A stretch of DNA of 46,328 nt from Frigoribacterium sp. (lineage in GTDB: Bacteria > Actinomycetota > Actinomycetes > Actinomycetales > Microbacteriaceae). The stretch is from positions 1 to 46,328 of the forward strand of contig JANYEI010000161.1 of NCBI GenBank assembly GCA_025363205.1, in the 5' to 3' direction. The position numbers were made by a program, and so were the translations under genes. Shown one piece after another: positions 37,724 to 45,907 of the stretch (the stretch's first letter is position 1; each line of letters opens with the position of its first letter). The notes beneath the pieces were generated by a model. That model saw nothing but the letters and a program-made list of their open reading frames with translations. It did no database searches and was not told the origin of the DNA.

Positions 37724-38609
37724 CCCTGTGCTGACTGAGACCCGCCGCATCCTGCTCGACGGATTCGCCACCGAGGTGGTGCGCCGCGGCGACACCCTGG
37801 TTGCCGCCGACGGTCGTGAGGTGGGGGTGGATGACGCGCTGCACCTGCCGCCAACCGTGCCGTCGAAGATCATCGCAGTGCACCTCAACTATGCGAGCCG
37901 CACCGACGAATTCATGACGAAGCTTCCGGCGGCACCAACCTACTTCCACAAGCCGGTGACCGCGCTCAACAGCCATGGGGGATCGGTCGTTCGTCCCCAG
38001 GGCTGCAAGTGGCTCAACTTTGAGGGCGAGATCATCATCGTGATCGGCCGCACCTGCCGCAACGTGTCTCCGGCCGAAGCGGGCGACTACATCGCCGGCT
38101 ACACGATCGGCAATGACTTCGGATTGCACGACTTCCGCGACACCGACGCGGGTTCGATGTTGCGGGTGAAGGGCAGCGACACTCTCGCCCCGGTAGGACC
38201 CGGGCTCGTGAGCGGCTGGGACTTCCGCGGCAAACAGATCCGCACGCTCGTGAATGGGGTCGTCAAACAAGACGACAACACTGCGAACATGGAGTGGGAT
38301 ATGAATTACCTCGTGGCCGACATCGCCCGCACCATCACCCTGAGCCCCGGCGACCTGCTCTTCTCCGGCACGCCGGCGTTCTCCCGCCCGGTTGAGCCGG
38401 GGGATATCGTCGAGGTCGAGGTCGAGGGCCTCGGCACCCTGCGCAACCTGATCGTCACCGGACCAACGGCCATCCGCACCGATGTCGGCGCCCAGCCCAC
38501 CGAAAGCGAAGAGGTGGTCTCCACCGCGCTCGGGGGCGACTGGGAGTTCCGAGGCATCCGCACCCCCTCTAAAGACCTCTACCCGTCGACAGTGAAGGGC
38601 CAACAGTGA
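37716..38609 (+). CDS. Fumarylacetoacetate hydrolase family protein, HpaG-like
   Basis: A 297-residue FAH-fold enzyme with the metal-site elements FEGEIIIVIGR, NDFGLHDFR and KGSDTLAPVGP. In homoprotocatechuate degradation HpaG of this fold decarboxylates and isomerises 5-oxopent-3-ene-1,2,5-tricarboxylate; other members hydrolyse acylpyruvates. It is one single domain, whereas the E. coli HpaG is a duplicated protein. GTG 37716 overlaps the dioxygenase; GTG 37728 is possible. The gene overlaps the ferredoxin start by 4 bp. Confidence 0.88.
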   Translation: MSDPVLTETRRILLDGFATEVVRRGDTLVAADGREVGVDDALHLPPTVPSKIIAVHLNYASRTDEFMTKLPAAPTYFHKPVTALNSHGGSVVRPQGCKWLNFEGEIIIVIGRTCRNVSPAEAGDYIAGYTIGNDFGLHDFRDTDAGSMLRVKGSDTLAPVGPGLVSGWDFRGKQIRTLVNGVVKQDDNTANMEWDMNYLVADIARTITLSPGDLLFSGTPAFSRPVEPGDIVEVEVEGLGTLRNLIVTGPTAIRTDVGAQPTESEEVVSTALGGDWEFRGIRTPSKDLYPSTVKGQQ

Positions 38610-38797
38610 TCAAGATCGAGGTCAACATGGAGCTCTGCCAGCATTACGGGCAGTGCGTGTTCGAGGCGCCGAGCCTCTTCAGCCTCAACGACGCTGACAA
38701 GCTCGAATACCACGCCGAAGCGGATGACTCGGAGCGCGATAACGTGGAGGCCGCCGTCGACGTCTGCCCGATGCAGGCCATCCGAATCGTCGAGTAG
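38606..38797 (+). CDS. P450-type [3Fe-4S] ferredoxin
   Basis: A 63-residue ferredoxin with cluster ligands Cys11, Cys17 and Cys54 (CxxYxxC and CP). The position that would hold a fourth cysteine is Tyr14. This CxxXxxC...CP pattern is that of actinobacterial ferredoxins that feed cytochromes P450. GTG start inside a GTGA overlap with the FAH gene. It is followed by its likely reductase, but its P450 is encoded 5 kb away on the other strand. Confidence 0.93.
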   Translation: MIKIEVNMELCQHYGQCVFEAPSLFSLNDADKLEYHAEADDSERDNVEAAVDVCPMQAIRIVE

Positions 38798-38801
38798 AGG
38801 C

Positions 38802-40028
38802 ATGGCCGACGCCGGGCCCGTCATCATCGTCGGGGCGTCGATGGGGGGACTCCGAACAGCGGAGGCGTTGCGCCGCGCCAGCTACGCAGGCCCGGTCACC
38901 GTTATCGGCGAAGAGCCGCACGCTCCCTACAACCGTCCGCCGCTGTCAAAAGATGTTCTCTCCACCGGCGTCTCCCATGAGGCTGTTGCGTTTCCCGCGC
39001 GGGCGGCGACAGCGGACGTCGAATGGATGCTCGGCGCACCAGTCGTCTCGGCCGATCTCGGGGCCCGCACCGTGACGACTAACGATGGCCGTGAGCATCC
39101 GTGGCGCGCCCTGGTGATCGCGACCGGGCTGCGGTCGCGGCGACTTGACTTTCCCGCTATCACCGGCAGGCATTGTGTGCGCACTCTCGACGATGCGATG
39201 GCCTTGCGGGACGAACTTGTTCCCGGCGCCCGGGTCGTGGTGGTGGGAGCCGGCTTCATCGGCTGCGAGGTCGCGGCGACCGCACGAAAGCTGGGGTGCG
39301 AGGTGGCGATCGTTGCGCCGGGGGCCGAGCCGCTCATCCGTTCCCTCGGGGCGCAGCTCGGTGCGGAACTGCGTCGACGGCACGAAGCGCACGGGGTGAC
39401 CTTTCATCTCGGGCGCACGGTGTCCGCGATGCTCGGCGAGTTCGAATTCGGGGGACTGCAACTCGACAATGGCGAGATCGTGCTGGGCGACGTGCTGGTC
39501 GAGGCGATCGGCTCGGAATGCAACAGGGAGTGGTTGGATGCCACGGATCTCGACCTCTCCGACGGCGTACTGGCGGATTCCGCCCTGCGCGCGGTGTCGA
39601 CGGACGGCACTGCACACCACGACGTTTTTGTGGTCGGCGATGTCGCGCGCTTTCCGAACCTTCTGTTCGATGAGGTGCCGCGGCGCGTGGAGCACTGGAA
39701 CATCCCCACCGACACCGGTAAACGGGCCGGCGCTGTACTCGGCGCGTGGCTGGCGCGCGACGGATCCTTCGGCGAGGTCGTGGCGCGCGGTTTCACGCCG
39801 ATGCCCGCGTTTTGGTCGAACCAGTTCGAGGTGAGCGTTCAGGCCTACGGCCTGCCGGCTCTGAACGACGGCGACATCCGCACACTCCAGGGTGACCTGT
39901 CCGGCGCGGTCGCCATCGGGTACTACCGGGCAGATCACCTCGTCGGAGTCGTTGGCCTCGGCCTCAAGGCCGAGCTGCTGCCCTACCGACAGGAGATCGC
40001 CGCGCACGCGGCCGGCGGATTGACCTAG
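38802..40028 (+). CDS. FAD-dependent ferredoxin reductase
   Basis: A 408-residue reductase of the rubredoxin/putidaredoxin-reductase type. The FAD motif is GASMGGLRTAE (residues 11-21), the NAD(P)H motif VVVVGAGFIGCEVA (about 145-158), and VVGDVARF is the second FAD-binding element. It passes electrons from NAD(P)H to the adjacent ferredoxin and on to P450. The ATG at 38802, 4 bases after the ferredoxin stop, is preferred over the upstream in-frame ATG. Confidence 0.93.
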   Translation: MADAGPVIIVGASMGGLRTAEALRRASYAGPVTVIGEEPHAPYNRPPLSKDVLSTGVSHEAVAFPARAATADVEWMLGAPVVSADLGARTVTTNDGREHPWRALVIATGLRSRRLDFPAITGRHCVRTLDDAMALRDELVPGARVVVVGAGFIGCEVAATARKLGCEVAIVAPGAEPLIRSLGAQLGAELRRRHEAHGVTFHLGRTVSAMLGEFEFGGLQLDNGEIVLGDVLVEAIGSECNREWLDATDLDLSDGVLADSALRAVSTDGTAHHDVFVVGDVARFPNLLFDEVPRRVEHWNIPTDTGKRAGAVLGAWLARDGSFGEVVARGFTPMPAFWSNQFEVSVQAYGLPALNDGDIRTLQGDLSGAVAIGYYRADHLVGVVGLGLKAELLPYRQEIAAHAAGGLT

Positions 40029-40045
40029 GCGAATAGGCTGGCCGC

Positions 40046-40864
40046 ATGAGCGACAGAGTCGGACCCCTGGCAATAGCCGTCGCGCAGTTCGCCCCCGGCG
40101 AGGACAAGGTGGCCAATCTTGACGAGATGCGCGATCTCGCGACGACCGCGGCATCCCGCGGCGCGAAGCTCGTGGTGTTTCCGGAATACTCCTCTTACTT
40201 CACGCCTTCGCTCGGCGCGCACTCGGTCGCGGCGGCCGAGGTGCTCGACGGCCCGTTTGTCGCGGGACTCGAGGCGATCGCGAAGGTGCTGGACATCCAC
40301 ATCGTGGCCGGGATGCTCGAGCGTGGCGATGTGGACAACGACCGGTCCTTCAACACTTTGGTGTCGCTCGATCCACACGGTGCGCTCGTCGCCAAGTACC
40401 GCAAAGTGCACCTGTATGACGCGTTCGGCCAGAAGGAGAGCGACTGGGTCGTACCCGGGCCGATTGAGGAGCCGGAGACCTTCGAGTTCGGCGACTTCAG
40501 GGTGGGATTGCAGACCTGCTACGACATCCGCTTTCCCGAGGTGACCCGTCGACTCGTTGATGCCGGCGCGGATGTGGTGGTGCTTCCGAGCGAGTGGGTG
40601 CGCGGGCCGCTCAAGGAGCAGCACTGGCGCACCCTCGTGACGGCGCGCGCTATCGAAAACACCGTCTATTTCGCCGCGGCCGATCACGGCCCGCCAATCG
40701 GAGCGGGCAACAGCATGATCGTGGATCCCATGGGCGTCGAACTTGCGACAATTGGCGAGGAGTCTGGTGTCGCGCTCGCGTGGATATCGTCCGACCGCAT
40801 CGCGGACGTGCGCGCGGTGAACCCCGCACTGGGGATACGACGCTTCGGTACTCATCCGCTGTGA
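40046..40864 (+). CDS. Carbon-nitrogen hydrolase (nitrilase superfamily amidase)
   Basis: A 272-residue amidase with the Glu-Lys-Cys triad: Glu47 (FPEYSS), Lys120 (YRKVHLYD) and Cys158 (QTCYDIRFPE). It hydrolyses a C-N amide bond; branch assignment (deaminated-glutathione amidase, omega-amidase or N-carbamoyl hydrolase) is not possible from motif reading alone. It closes the plus-strand operon, 17 bp after the reductase. In this context it could hydrolyse an amide or gamma-glutamyl intermediate, or could be a neighbouring housekeeping gene. Confidence 0.9.
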   Translation: MSDRVGPLAIAVAQFAPGEDKVANLDEMRDLATTAASRGAKLVVFPEYSSYFTPSLGAHSVAAAEVLDGPFVAGLEAIAKVLDIHIVAGMLERGDVDNDRSFNTLVSLDPHGALVAKYRKVHLYDAFGQKESDWVVPGPIEEPETFEFGDFRVGLQTCYDIRFPEVTRRLVDAGADVVVLPSEWVRGPLKEQHWRTLVTARAIENTVYFAAADHGPPIGAGNSMIVDPMGVELATIGEESGVALAWISSDRIADVRAVNPALGIRRFGTHPL

Positions 40865-40919
40865 ATCCGAATCCGACCCTAGAGTGGCAGCACTGCTGTT
40901 CTTCTCTGGGGAAAATTTG

Positions 40920-41075
40920 ATGAACCACCCGTATCGCGTCGTCGTCGTGGAAGACGATCCGGACGTCGCGTTCTTCACGAAGACAGTGCTGGAGAAGCGC
41001 GGATTCCCGGTCACCCCGACTTCGACCCGGGGTTCGGGTTCGTTGTCATTTCCCTGCGCGCTGCCGATAGTGTGA
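40920..41075 (+). pseudogene. Truncated response-regulator receiver domain
   Basis: ATG 40920 starts a typical receiver beginning, YRVVVVEDDPDVAFFTKTVLEKRGF, but sense is lost after about residue 37 and the frame stops at 51 residues. The phospho-acceptor Asp, conserved Thr/Ser and Lys are all absent. It appears to be the 5' stump of a third response regulator in this locus, most likely after a deletion. Confidence 0.7.
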
Positions 41076-41443
41076 ACGTGCTCTTCTCCACCGTCGATTC
41101 CGAACTGTGCGCGATCGCTCCGCGACGGTGTGCACGCGGCAATGGGGTTCTCGCCGCTTCTTTGCTCAAAACTCTCGAGGTCACCCTCGACGAATCTGCG
41201 CCTCTTGAGCGGGCTGATTCGGCTGCGTGCGCGCCGACAACCCGACTTGCGGGTGGGGTAGGCCGGCCTGAGAATTGGGCTTTTCCGGTCATCGTCAAGC
41301 CGCACCGTGGCGCCCGTTCACTTTTCACTGCACACTCGCTCGGTAATAGCCAACGTGCCACGTATTGGCTCATCCCGAAAGTAGTCCTGTTCATGGCGAT
41401 CGTTGCCGCTCTAGTTGTCTTTCGAGAGGTATCTCCCCTATGA
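41072..41443 (+). CDS. Hypothetical ORF with C-terminal membrane segment
   Basis: A 123-codon frame opened by GTG inside the stop of the truncated receiver and closed by a TGA that overlaps the ATG of the next regulator. Its body has no recognised domain. The last 25 residues (VVLFMAIVAALVVF) form a membrane helix. The overlaps fit coupled translation, but the codon use is not strongly gene-like. It may be a real small protein, a remnant left by the deletion that truncated the receiver, or chance. Confidence 0.35.
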   Translation: MNVLFSTVDSELCAIAPRRCARGNGVLAASLLKTLEVTLDESAPLERADSAACAPTTRLAGGVGRPENWAFPVIVKPHRGARSLFTAHSLGNSQRATYWLIPKVVLFMAIVAALVVFREVSPL

Positions 41444-41820
41444 CCAGCCACGCGCACAAGAACCACAAGGTCGCGGTGCTCATTGTTGACGACAGCGATG
41501 ATCAACGTGCTCTGCTCCGCCGGTATTTCGAGCGGGAAGGGTGCACGGTGACAACAGCGCAGAATGCGGAAGAGGCGATGATCGCCTATCGCGCCGCAAC
41601 GCCGGATCTCGCTGTGATCGATCTCGTGCTTCCCGGGATGACGGGCTGGGAACTCACCGATTGCCTTCGGGCCGAGCGTCCGGACTGTGTCGTCGCGATC
41701 ACTTCGGTGCTTGACATCATCGATTATCCGGATTGCCAGGCAAACCTGCCAAAGCCATTCACCGGAGCCCAGGTGCGCAAGCTCCTCCGGAACTTCGTGC
41801 CGAAATGGACCTCGGCGTGA
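41440..41820 (+). CDS. Single-domain response regulator 1
   Basis: A 126-residue receiver without an output domain. Acidic pocket VDDSDD (16-21), phospho-acceptor Asp61 (VIDLVLPG), Thr88 and Lys105 (LPKPF) are present. It starts at ATG 41440, 9 bases after GAGAGG, and overlaps the preceding ORF in an ATGA. Its partner is probably the histidine kinase two genes downstream. Output is unknown, as there is no DNA-binding domain. Confidence 0.9.
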   Translation: MTSHAHKNHKVAVLIVDDSDDQRALLRRYFEREGCTVTTAQNAEEAMIAYRAATPDLAVIDLVLPGMTGWELTDCLRAERPDCVVAITSVLDIIDYPDCQANLPKPFTGAQVRKLLRNFVPKWTSA

Positions 41821-42233
41821 CCGCACACCTGATCGCGGGGCCAAAGCGGGCCGTGATTGCGGATGATGACGCGGACATCCGTGCCCTTGTTTCGATTGCG
41901 GTGCGAAGGGCTGGTCTTGAAGTCGTCGCTGAAGAGTCGGATGGTGTGGCGGCGCTGGAAGCGGTTCGCCGACTGCAGCCGGACCTCGCGATACTTGATG
42001 TCTCGATGCCGGCAATGAGCGGCCTCGAGGTGTGCCGCTCTGTGCGTGCAGAGTCATCACTTGACGGGGTGCGGTTGGTGTTGCTCTCCGCGGGTGCAGA
42101 AGACCGCTCTCGGTCGATCGGGCTGGCTGCGGGTGCCGACGACTATCTGATCAAGCCCTTCAGCCCGAAGATGCTTGCCACCGCTCTCGCCGAAATGATG
42201 GGGCTCACCGAAATGATCGGGCACGTCGAATGA
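41805..42233 (+). CDS. Single-domain response regulator 2
   Basis: A 142-residue receiver with pocket IADDDAD (18-24), phospho-acceptor Asp65 (ILDVSMPAM) and Lys117 (DDYLIKPF). No output domain is visible. ATG 41805 is used; GTG 41817, which overlaps the previous stop, is equally possible and would remove four residues. The end overlaps the kinase start in an ATGA. Two consecutive stand-alone receivers suggest a phosphorelay or a competing-sink arrangement. Confidence 0.9.
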   Translation: MDLGVTAHLIAGPKRAVIADDDADIRALVSIAVRRAGLEVVAEESDGVAALEAVRRLQPDLAILDVSMPAMSGLEVCRSVRAESSLDGVRLVLLSAGAEDRSRSIGLAAGADDYLIKPFSPKMLATALAEMMGLTEMIGHVE

Positions 42234-44044
42234 GCATTCTCTCGAGAGGTCATCGGCTGGCGATGAAACGGTTGTCGGTGGACGCGCCGCGGCCGTCACT
42301 CCGGCACCTCCCCACCGCTATCGCCTTCGCCGCTGCTTTGCTTCTGACGGTGCTCTTCCGTGCGCTGCTCGTCACTCATCCCCTCGCGCTGATCTGGTCG
42401 GCCCTGGTGATGGTGCTCGCCACGATCCTTGCCGCGTTGTATTCCTTGACGGCTCGCGCCACCCGGTGGTCTCTGCTCGTTCCGGGGGTCTCGCTACTGG
42501 CAATTGCGGTCCTGCGCTATTCCACGGGTGGCACGACCTCGTTGTTCTCTGCGCTGATCATCCTTCCGGTGGTGTGGATCTCCGCAGAGACCGGGCGACG
42601 CTGGGTGGCCGTGGCCATCCTGGGAACCTCTGCAGCCCTCATGCTGCCCTATGCCATCGACCTTCGATGGCCCTCGGACGCTTCGGAATGGCTCCGAGGA
42701 GTGTTTACACCGGTGGTATTCGGCCTCGCGGCCATAGTGATCAACGAGTTGTCGCGGCAGGCGAGACGTCAGGTAGATGACGTGCGCCGCCTGGTCAGCG
42801 AGGGTGAAAAGCTGCTGGCCGAGTCGCTCTCCACGGCGGCTCAGCTTGAGGCCAACGAAGTGCAGCTGCGGGCGGCCGATCGACTCACCCGCAGCGTGCT
42901 TGATGCCGTGACCGAGCAGTCTGTCATCGGGACCGACCTGACCGGGCTGATCGACGTGTGGAATCCTGGTGCCCAGGTGATGCTCGGCCTTTCGCCGGTT
43001 CAGGCCCAGGGCAAGCGTTATGTCTTCGACTTCCATCTGGCAGATGAGTTGGATGCCCGGTCGCGTGAACTCAACTATCCGCCCGGAGCCACCGTTCTGA
43101 ACCCCGGGTTCTCCGCGCTCGTTGAGTCGGCAAGACTGGGGCGGGCCGAGGTGCGGGATTGGACCTATGTAAGAGACGATGGATCGCAAATTTCCGTCTC
43201 GATCGCGGTCACGCCTCGCTTCGACGACCTGAGCGAAACCGTTGGCTATATCTTTGTCGCCACCGACGTGACCCACGCTCTCGAGTCGTCGCGCCTCAAG
43301 GACGAATTCGTCGGCTTGATATCTCACGAACTCCGTACTCCGTTGTCGTCCATCCTCGGGTATCTCGAGCTCATCAGGGACGATGACGAGGCGCCGCTGT
43401 CTGCGGAACAGCTCCAGTACCTGGGCGTTGCCGAGCGCAACGCGCATCGTCTCCTGGCCCTCGTTGGCGACCTTCTCTTCACTGCTCAAGTGAGTTCGGG
43501 CAGGTTCCCCCTCACTATCAGCACGGTGAAGATGAGCGAGGTGGTCTCCGCAGCAGTTCTCTCGGCACGGCCGGTGGCGCTCGGGGCCGGAGTCGAATTG
43601 CTTATCGAACTGCCCGCCGATGCCCTGTCGGTCCTCGGAGACTCGGTTCGACTCGGGCAGGCGTGCGACAACCTCATCTCGAACGCGCTGAAATTCACCC
43701 CTCGTGGGGGTCGCGTGACGGTGAGTCTCAAGTCGCGGGGTAACTCTGTGGTGGTGACGGTTCGCGACACCGGCATTGGAATTCCCGAGTCGGAACTCGA
43801 TCAGCTCTATGCGCGGTTCTTCCGGGCTTCCACTGCCACCAGGAACGCGGTACCCGGAGTCGGGCTTGGACTCACCATTACCAAGGCCATCGTGACTGCA
43901 CACGAGGGCGAGCTCGATGTGGAGAGCGAGGAAGGAGTCGGCACCGCATTTATTATGACCCTGCCGGTTGCGACCCTTCCGCTCGCTACCCAGCCGCTCA
44001 CAACCCTGTCGCTCGAGACTTACCTGGCCAAGCCGGCCAGTTGA
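42230..44044 (+). CDS. PAS-containing membrane sensor histidine kinase
   Basis: A 604-residue kinase. Five or so membrane helices (about residues 28-180) form a MASE-type sensor, then come a short coiled coil, a PAS domain (about 220-345), HisKA box EFVGLISHELRTPLSS with phospho-His366, and HATPase with N-box (CDNLISNALKFTP), DTGIGIP and GLGLTI. Its likely partners are the two receivers before it. The 3' end overlaps the convergent aminotransferase by 25 bp. Confidence 0.92.
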   Translation: MSILSRGHRLAMKRLSVDAPRPSLRHLPTAIAFAAALLLTVLFRALLVTHPLALIWSALVMVLATILAALYSLTARATRWSLLVPGVSLLAIAVLRYSTGGTTSLFSALIILPVVWISAETGRRWVAVAILGTSAALMLPYAIDLRWPSDASEWLRGVFTPVVFGLAAIVINELSRQARRQVDDVRRLVSEGEKLLAESLSTAAQLEANEVQLRAADRLTRSVLDAVTEQSVIGTDLTGLIDVWNPGAQVMLGLSPVQAQGKRYVFDFHLADELDARSRELNYPPGATVLNPGFSALVESARLGRAEVRDWTYVRDDGSQISVSIAVTPRFDDLSETVGYIFVATDVTHALESSRLKDEFVGLISHELRTPLSSILGYLELIRDDDEAPLSAEQLQYLGVAERNAHRLLALVGDLLFTAQVSSGRFPLTISTVKMSEVVSAAVLSARPVALGAGVELLIELPADALSVLGDSVRLGQACDNLISNALKFTPRGGRVTVSLKSRGNSVVVTVRDTGIGIPESELDQLYARFFRASTATRNAVPGVGLGLTITKAIVTAHEGELDVESEEGVGTAFIMTLPVATLPLATQPLTTLSLETYLAKPAS

Positions 44045-45216
44045 GCGGATGCTCGCTCCAGCACATCCACCCTCTTGCAGAACGCGAATCGCACGAGTGA
44101 CGCGTACTCGTTCTTGTTCTCGTCAGTCACGAAGGCACTGATCGGCACGGCGACCACCCCGGTGAGTTCGGGGAGACGACGGCAGAGATCTGCGGCATCC
44201 GAGAAGCCGAGAGGCCGGGCATCCGCCACGATGAAGTAGGAGGCCTGGGACTCGCTGACGGCGAAGCCAGCCTGCGTCAGTCCGCTGGAGAGCAGGTCGC
44301 GCTTCTGCTGCAGCACACCGGCGACGCCCTGGAAAAAGGCGTCGGGCAGGCCAAGTCCCACAGCGATCGCGGGTTGGAAGGGTGCCGCATTTACGTAGGT
44401 GAGAAACTGCTTCACCGCGAGGATTGCCTGCAGCAGCTCGCTCGGTCCGGTCATCCAGCCCACCTTCCAGCCGGTAGTGCTGAAAGTCTTGCCACCGCTT
44501 GAGATCGTGACGGTGCGATCCCAGGCGCCGGGAAGGGTAGCGATCGGCACGTGAGTCTGGCCGAAGGTGAGGTGTTCGTACACTTCGTCGGTCACAATGA
44601 TGGCGTCGTGCTGGTGCGCGAGCTCCACGATCAGTTCGAGTGTCTCGCGGCCCAACATGGCACCCGTGGGGTTGTGTGGATTGTTGATCAGGATGATACG
44701 GGTGCGATCCGAGACGGCATGTCGCAGATCGTCGTGGTCGGGCTGGAAGTGTGGGGCCCGCAGCGCGACGGTGCGATGCACTGCCCCGCTCAGCGCGATC
44801 ATGGCCGAATAGGAGTCGTAGAACGGCTCGAAGGTGACGACCTCATCGCCGGTCTCGATGAGCGCGAGAATGGCGGCCGCCAGCGCCTCAGTCGCGCCGG
44901 CGGTTACCACCACCTCGCGATCGGGATCGGGTGCCAAACCGTAGAAGCGCATCTGGTGAGCGGAGATCGCCTCGCGCAGCACGGAAAAGCCGATCCCCGG
45001 CGGATACTGGTTCATGCCGTCGCTGATCGCCTGGCGGGCGGCTTCGAGAACCTCGGCCGGACCATCCTCGTCCGGGAATCCCTGGCCAAGGTTGATCGCG
45101 CCGGTGCTCAGCGCGAGGGCGGACATCTCGGCAAAGATCGTGGGTTTGAGCGCGCCGTCCGCACCCAGCAGCATCGCACCCCGTGCGGTTCGCTTCCATG
45201 CTCCACTGAGTTCCAT
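44020..45216 (-). CDS. Class I/II PLP-dependent aminotransferase
   Basis: A 398-residue fold-type I aminotransferase. Cofactor residues are Asn182 in NNPHNPTG, Asp210 and Tyr213 in VTDEVYEH, and Schiff-base Lys243 in SSGGKTFSTTGWKVGW. It resembles kynurenine/methionine aminotransferases and DapC-like enzymes. ATG 45216 has GAAGGGA upstream; a longer frame to 45426 is spurious. It is separate from the catabolic cluster, so a specific substrate is not inferred. Confidence 0.9.
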   Translation of the reverse strand: MELSGAWKRTARGAMLLGADGALKPTIFAEMSALALSTGAINLGQGFPDEDGPAEVLEAARQAISDGMNQYPPGIGFSVLREAISAHQMRFYGLAPDPDREVVVTAGATEALAAAILALIETGDEVVTFEPFYDSYSAMIALSGAVHRTVALRAPHFQPDHDDLRHAVSDRTRIILINNPHNPTGAMLGRETLELIVELAHQHDAIIVTDEVYEHLTFGQTHVPIATLPGAWDRTVTISSGGKTFSTTGWKVGWMTGPSELLQAILAVKQFLTYVNAAPFQPAIAVGLGLPDAFFQGVAGVLQQKRDLLSSGLTQAGFAVSESQASYFIVADARPLGFSDAADLCRRLPELTGVVAVPISAFVTDENKNEYASLVRFAFCKRVDVLERASAQLAGLAR

Positions 45217-45349
45217 TAACGATGTCCCTTCGTGGGTGCTGATTCCTTTTCCACCGTAGCTCCTCCACTGCGCGGGTTTGGGCGTGTGTACCCACAGCAT
45301 GTGGAAACTTCTGGCGGGGTGTGCCCCGGGTGCCCTACCGTCAATAGTT

Positions 45350-45907
45350 ATGTGGATCATCGCGCGGGTCTCCGCTGCAGCCCTCGCTGTCGCTTTCGTG
45401 CTGGTCGGCTGCGTACCGACGACCACTCCTGCCAGTCCTGCCCCACGGCCCAGCGCGACTCCCGTCTTCGCTACCGAAGCCGAGGCGCTTGCGGCGGCGA
45501 CAGAGGCGTATGCCGCTTACCAAAAAACTTTGGACGATGCCTTTTCGTCTTACGAGAATACTTTGCTGTCGAAAGTCGCTTCTGGCGCAGCATTGTCGAA
45601 AGCGAAGGATTCTGTTGCGAATTATCAAAAGGTTAGGAAACGACAGACGGGGCGGGCATCAATAGATACGGTGTCGTTTGTCGACACACCGTCAGCATTG
45701 CTGGGCGATCACAAGTCCTTATTCGCCCAGGCCTACCTATGCCTCGACCTGTCGCAAGTAGATGTTCTTGATGGCGACGACAGATCGGTAGTTCCCGCAG
45801 GAGCTGAACGCCGTTTCCCCATCATCGCCTCACTAGTTTGGGACCGTTCTTTGAAGAAGTTACTTGTGGATGAGGACGAAAGTTGGAGCGGTGAAAATTT
45901 CTGCTAA
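45350..45907 (+). CDS. Putative lipoprotein of unknown function
   Basis: A 185-residue protein with a signal peptide and lipobox LVGC (Cys21), a Thr/Pro/Ala-rich linker, and a helical segment with EAEALAAATEAYAAYQ. There is no recognised domain. The start at ATG 45350 is chosen because it gives a standard lipoprotein signal. Towards the end the codon use becomes less GC-rich. Its last codons overlap the next gene by 17 bp. Confidence 0.75.
   Translation: MWIIARVSAAALAVAFVLVGCVPTTTPASPAPRPSATPVFATEAEALAAATEAYAAYQKTLDDAFSSYENTLLSKVASGAALSKAKDSVANYQKVRKRQTGRASIDTVSFVDTPSALLGDHKSLFAQAYLCLDLSQVDVLDGDDRSVVPAGAERRFPIIASLVWDRSLKKLLVDEDESWSGENFC

Noticed and set aside
35546-37888. 780-codon minus-strand frame
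   Set aside because: A shadow of the aldehyde dehydrogenase and dioxygenase genes caused by high GC codon bias.
41011-42060. Long minus-strand frame opposite the response regulators
   Set aside because: It is the antisense shadow of two clear receiver genes and shows no domain.
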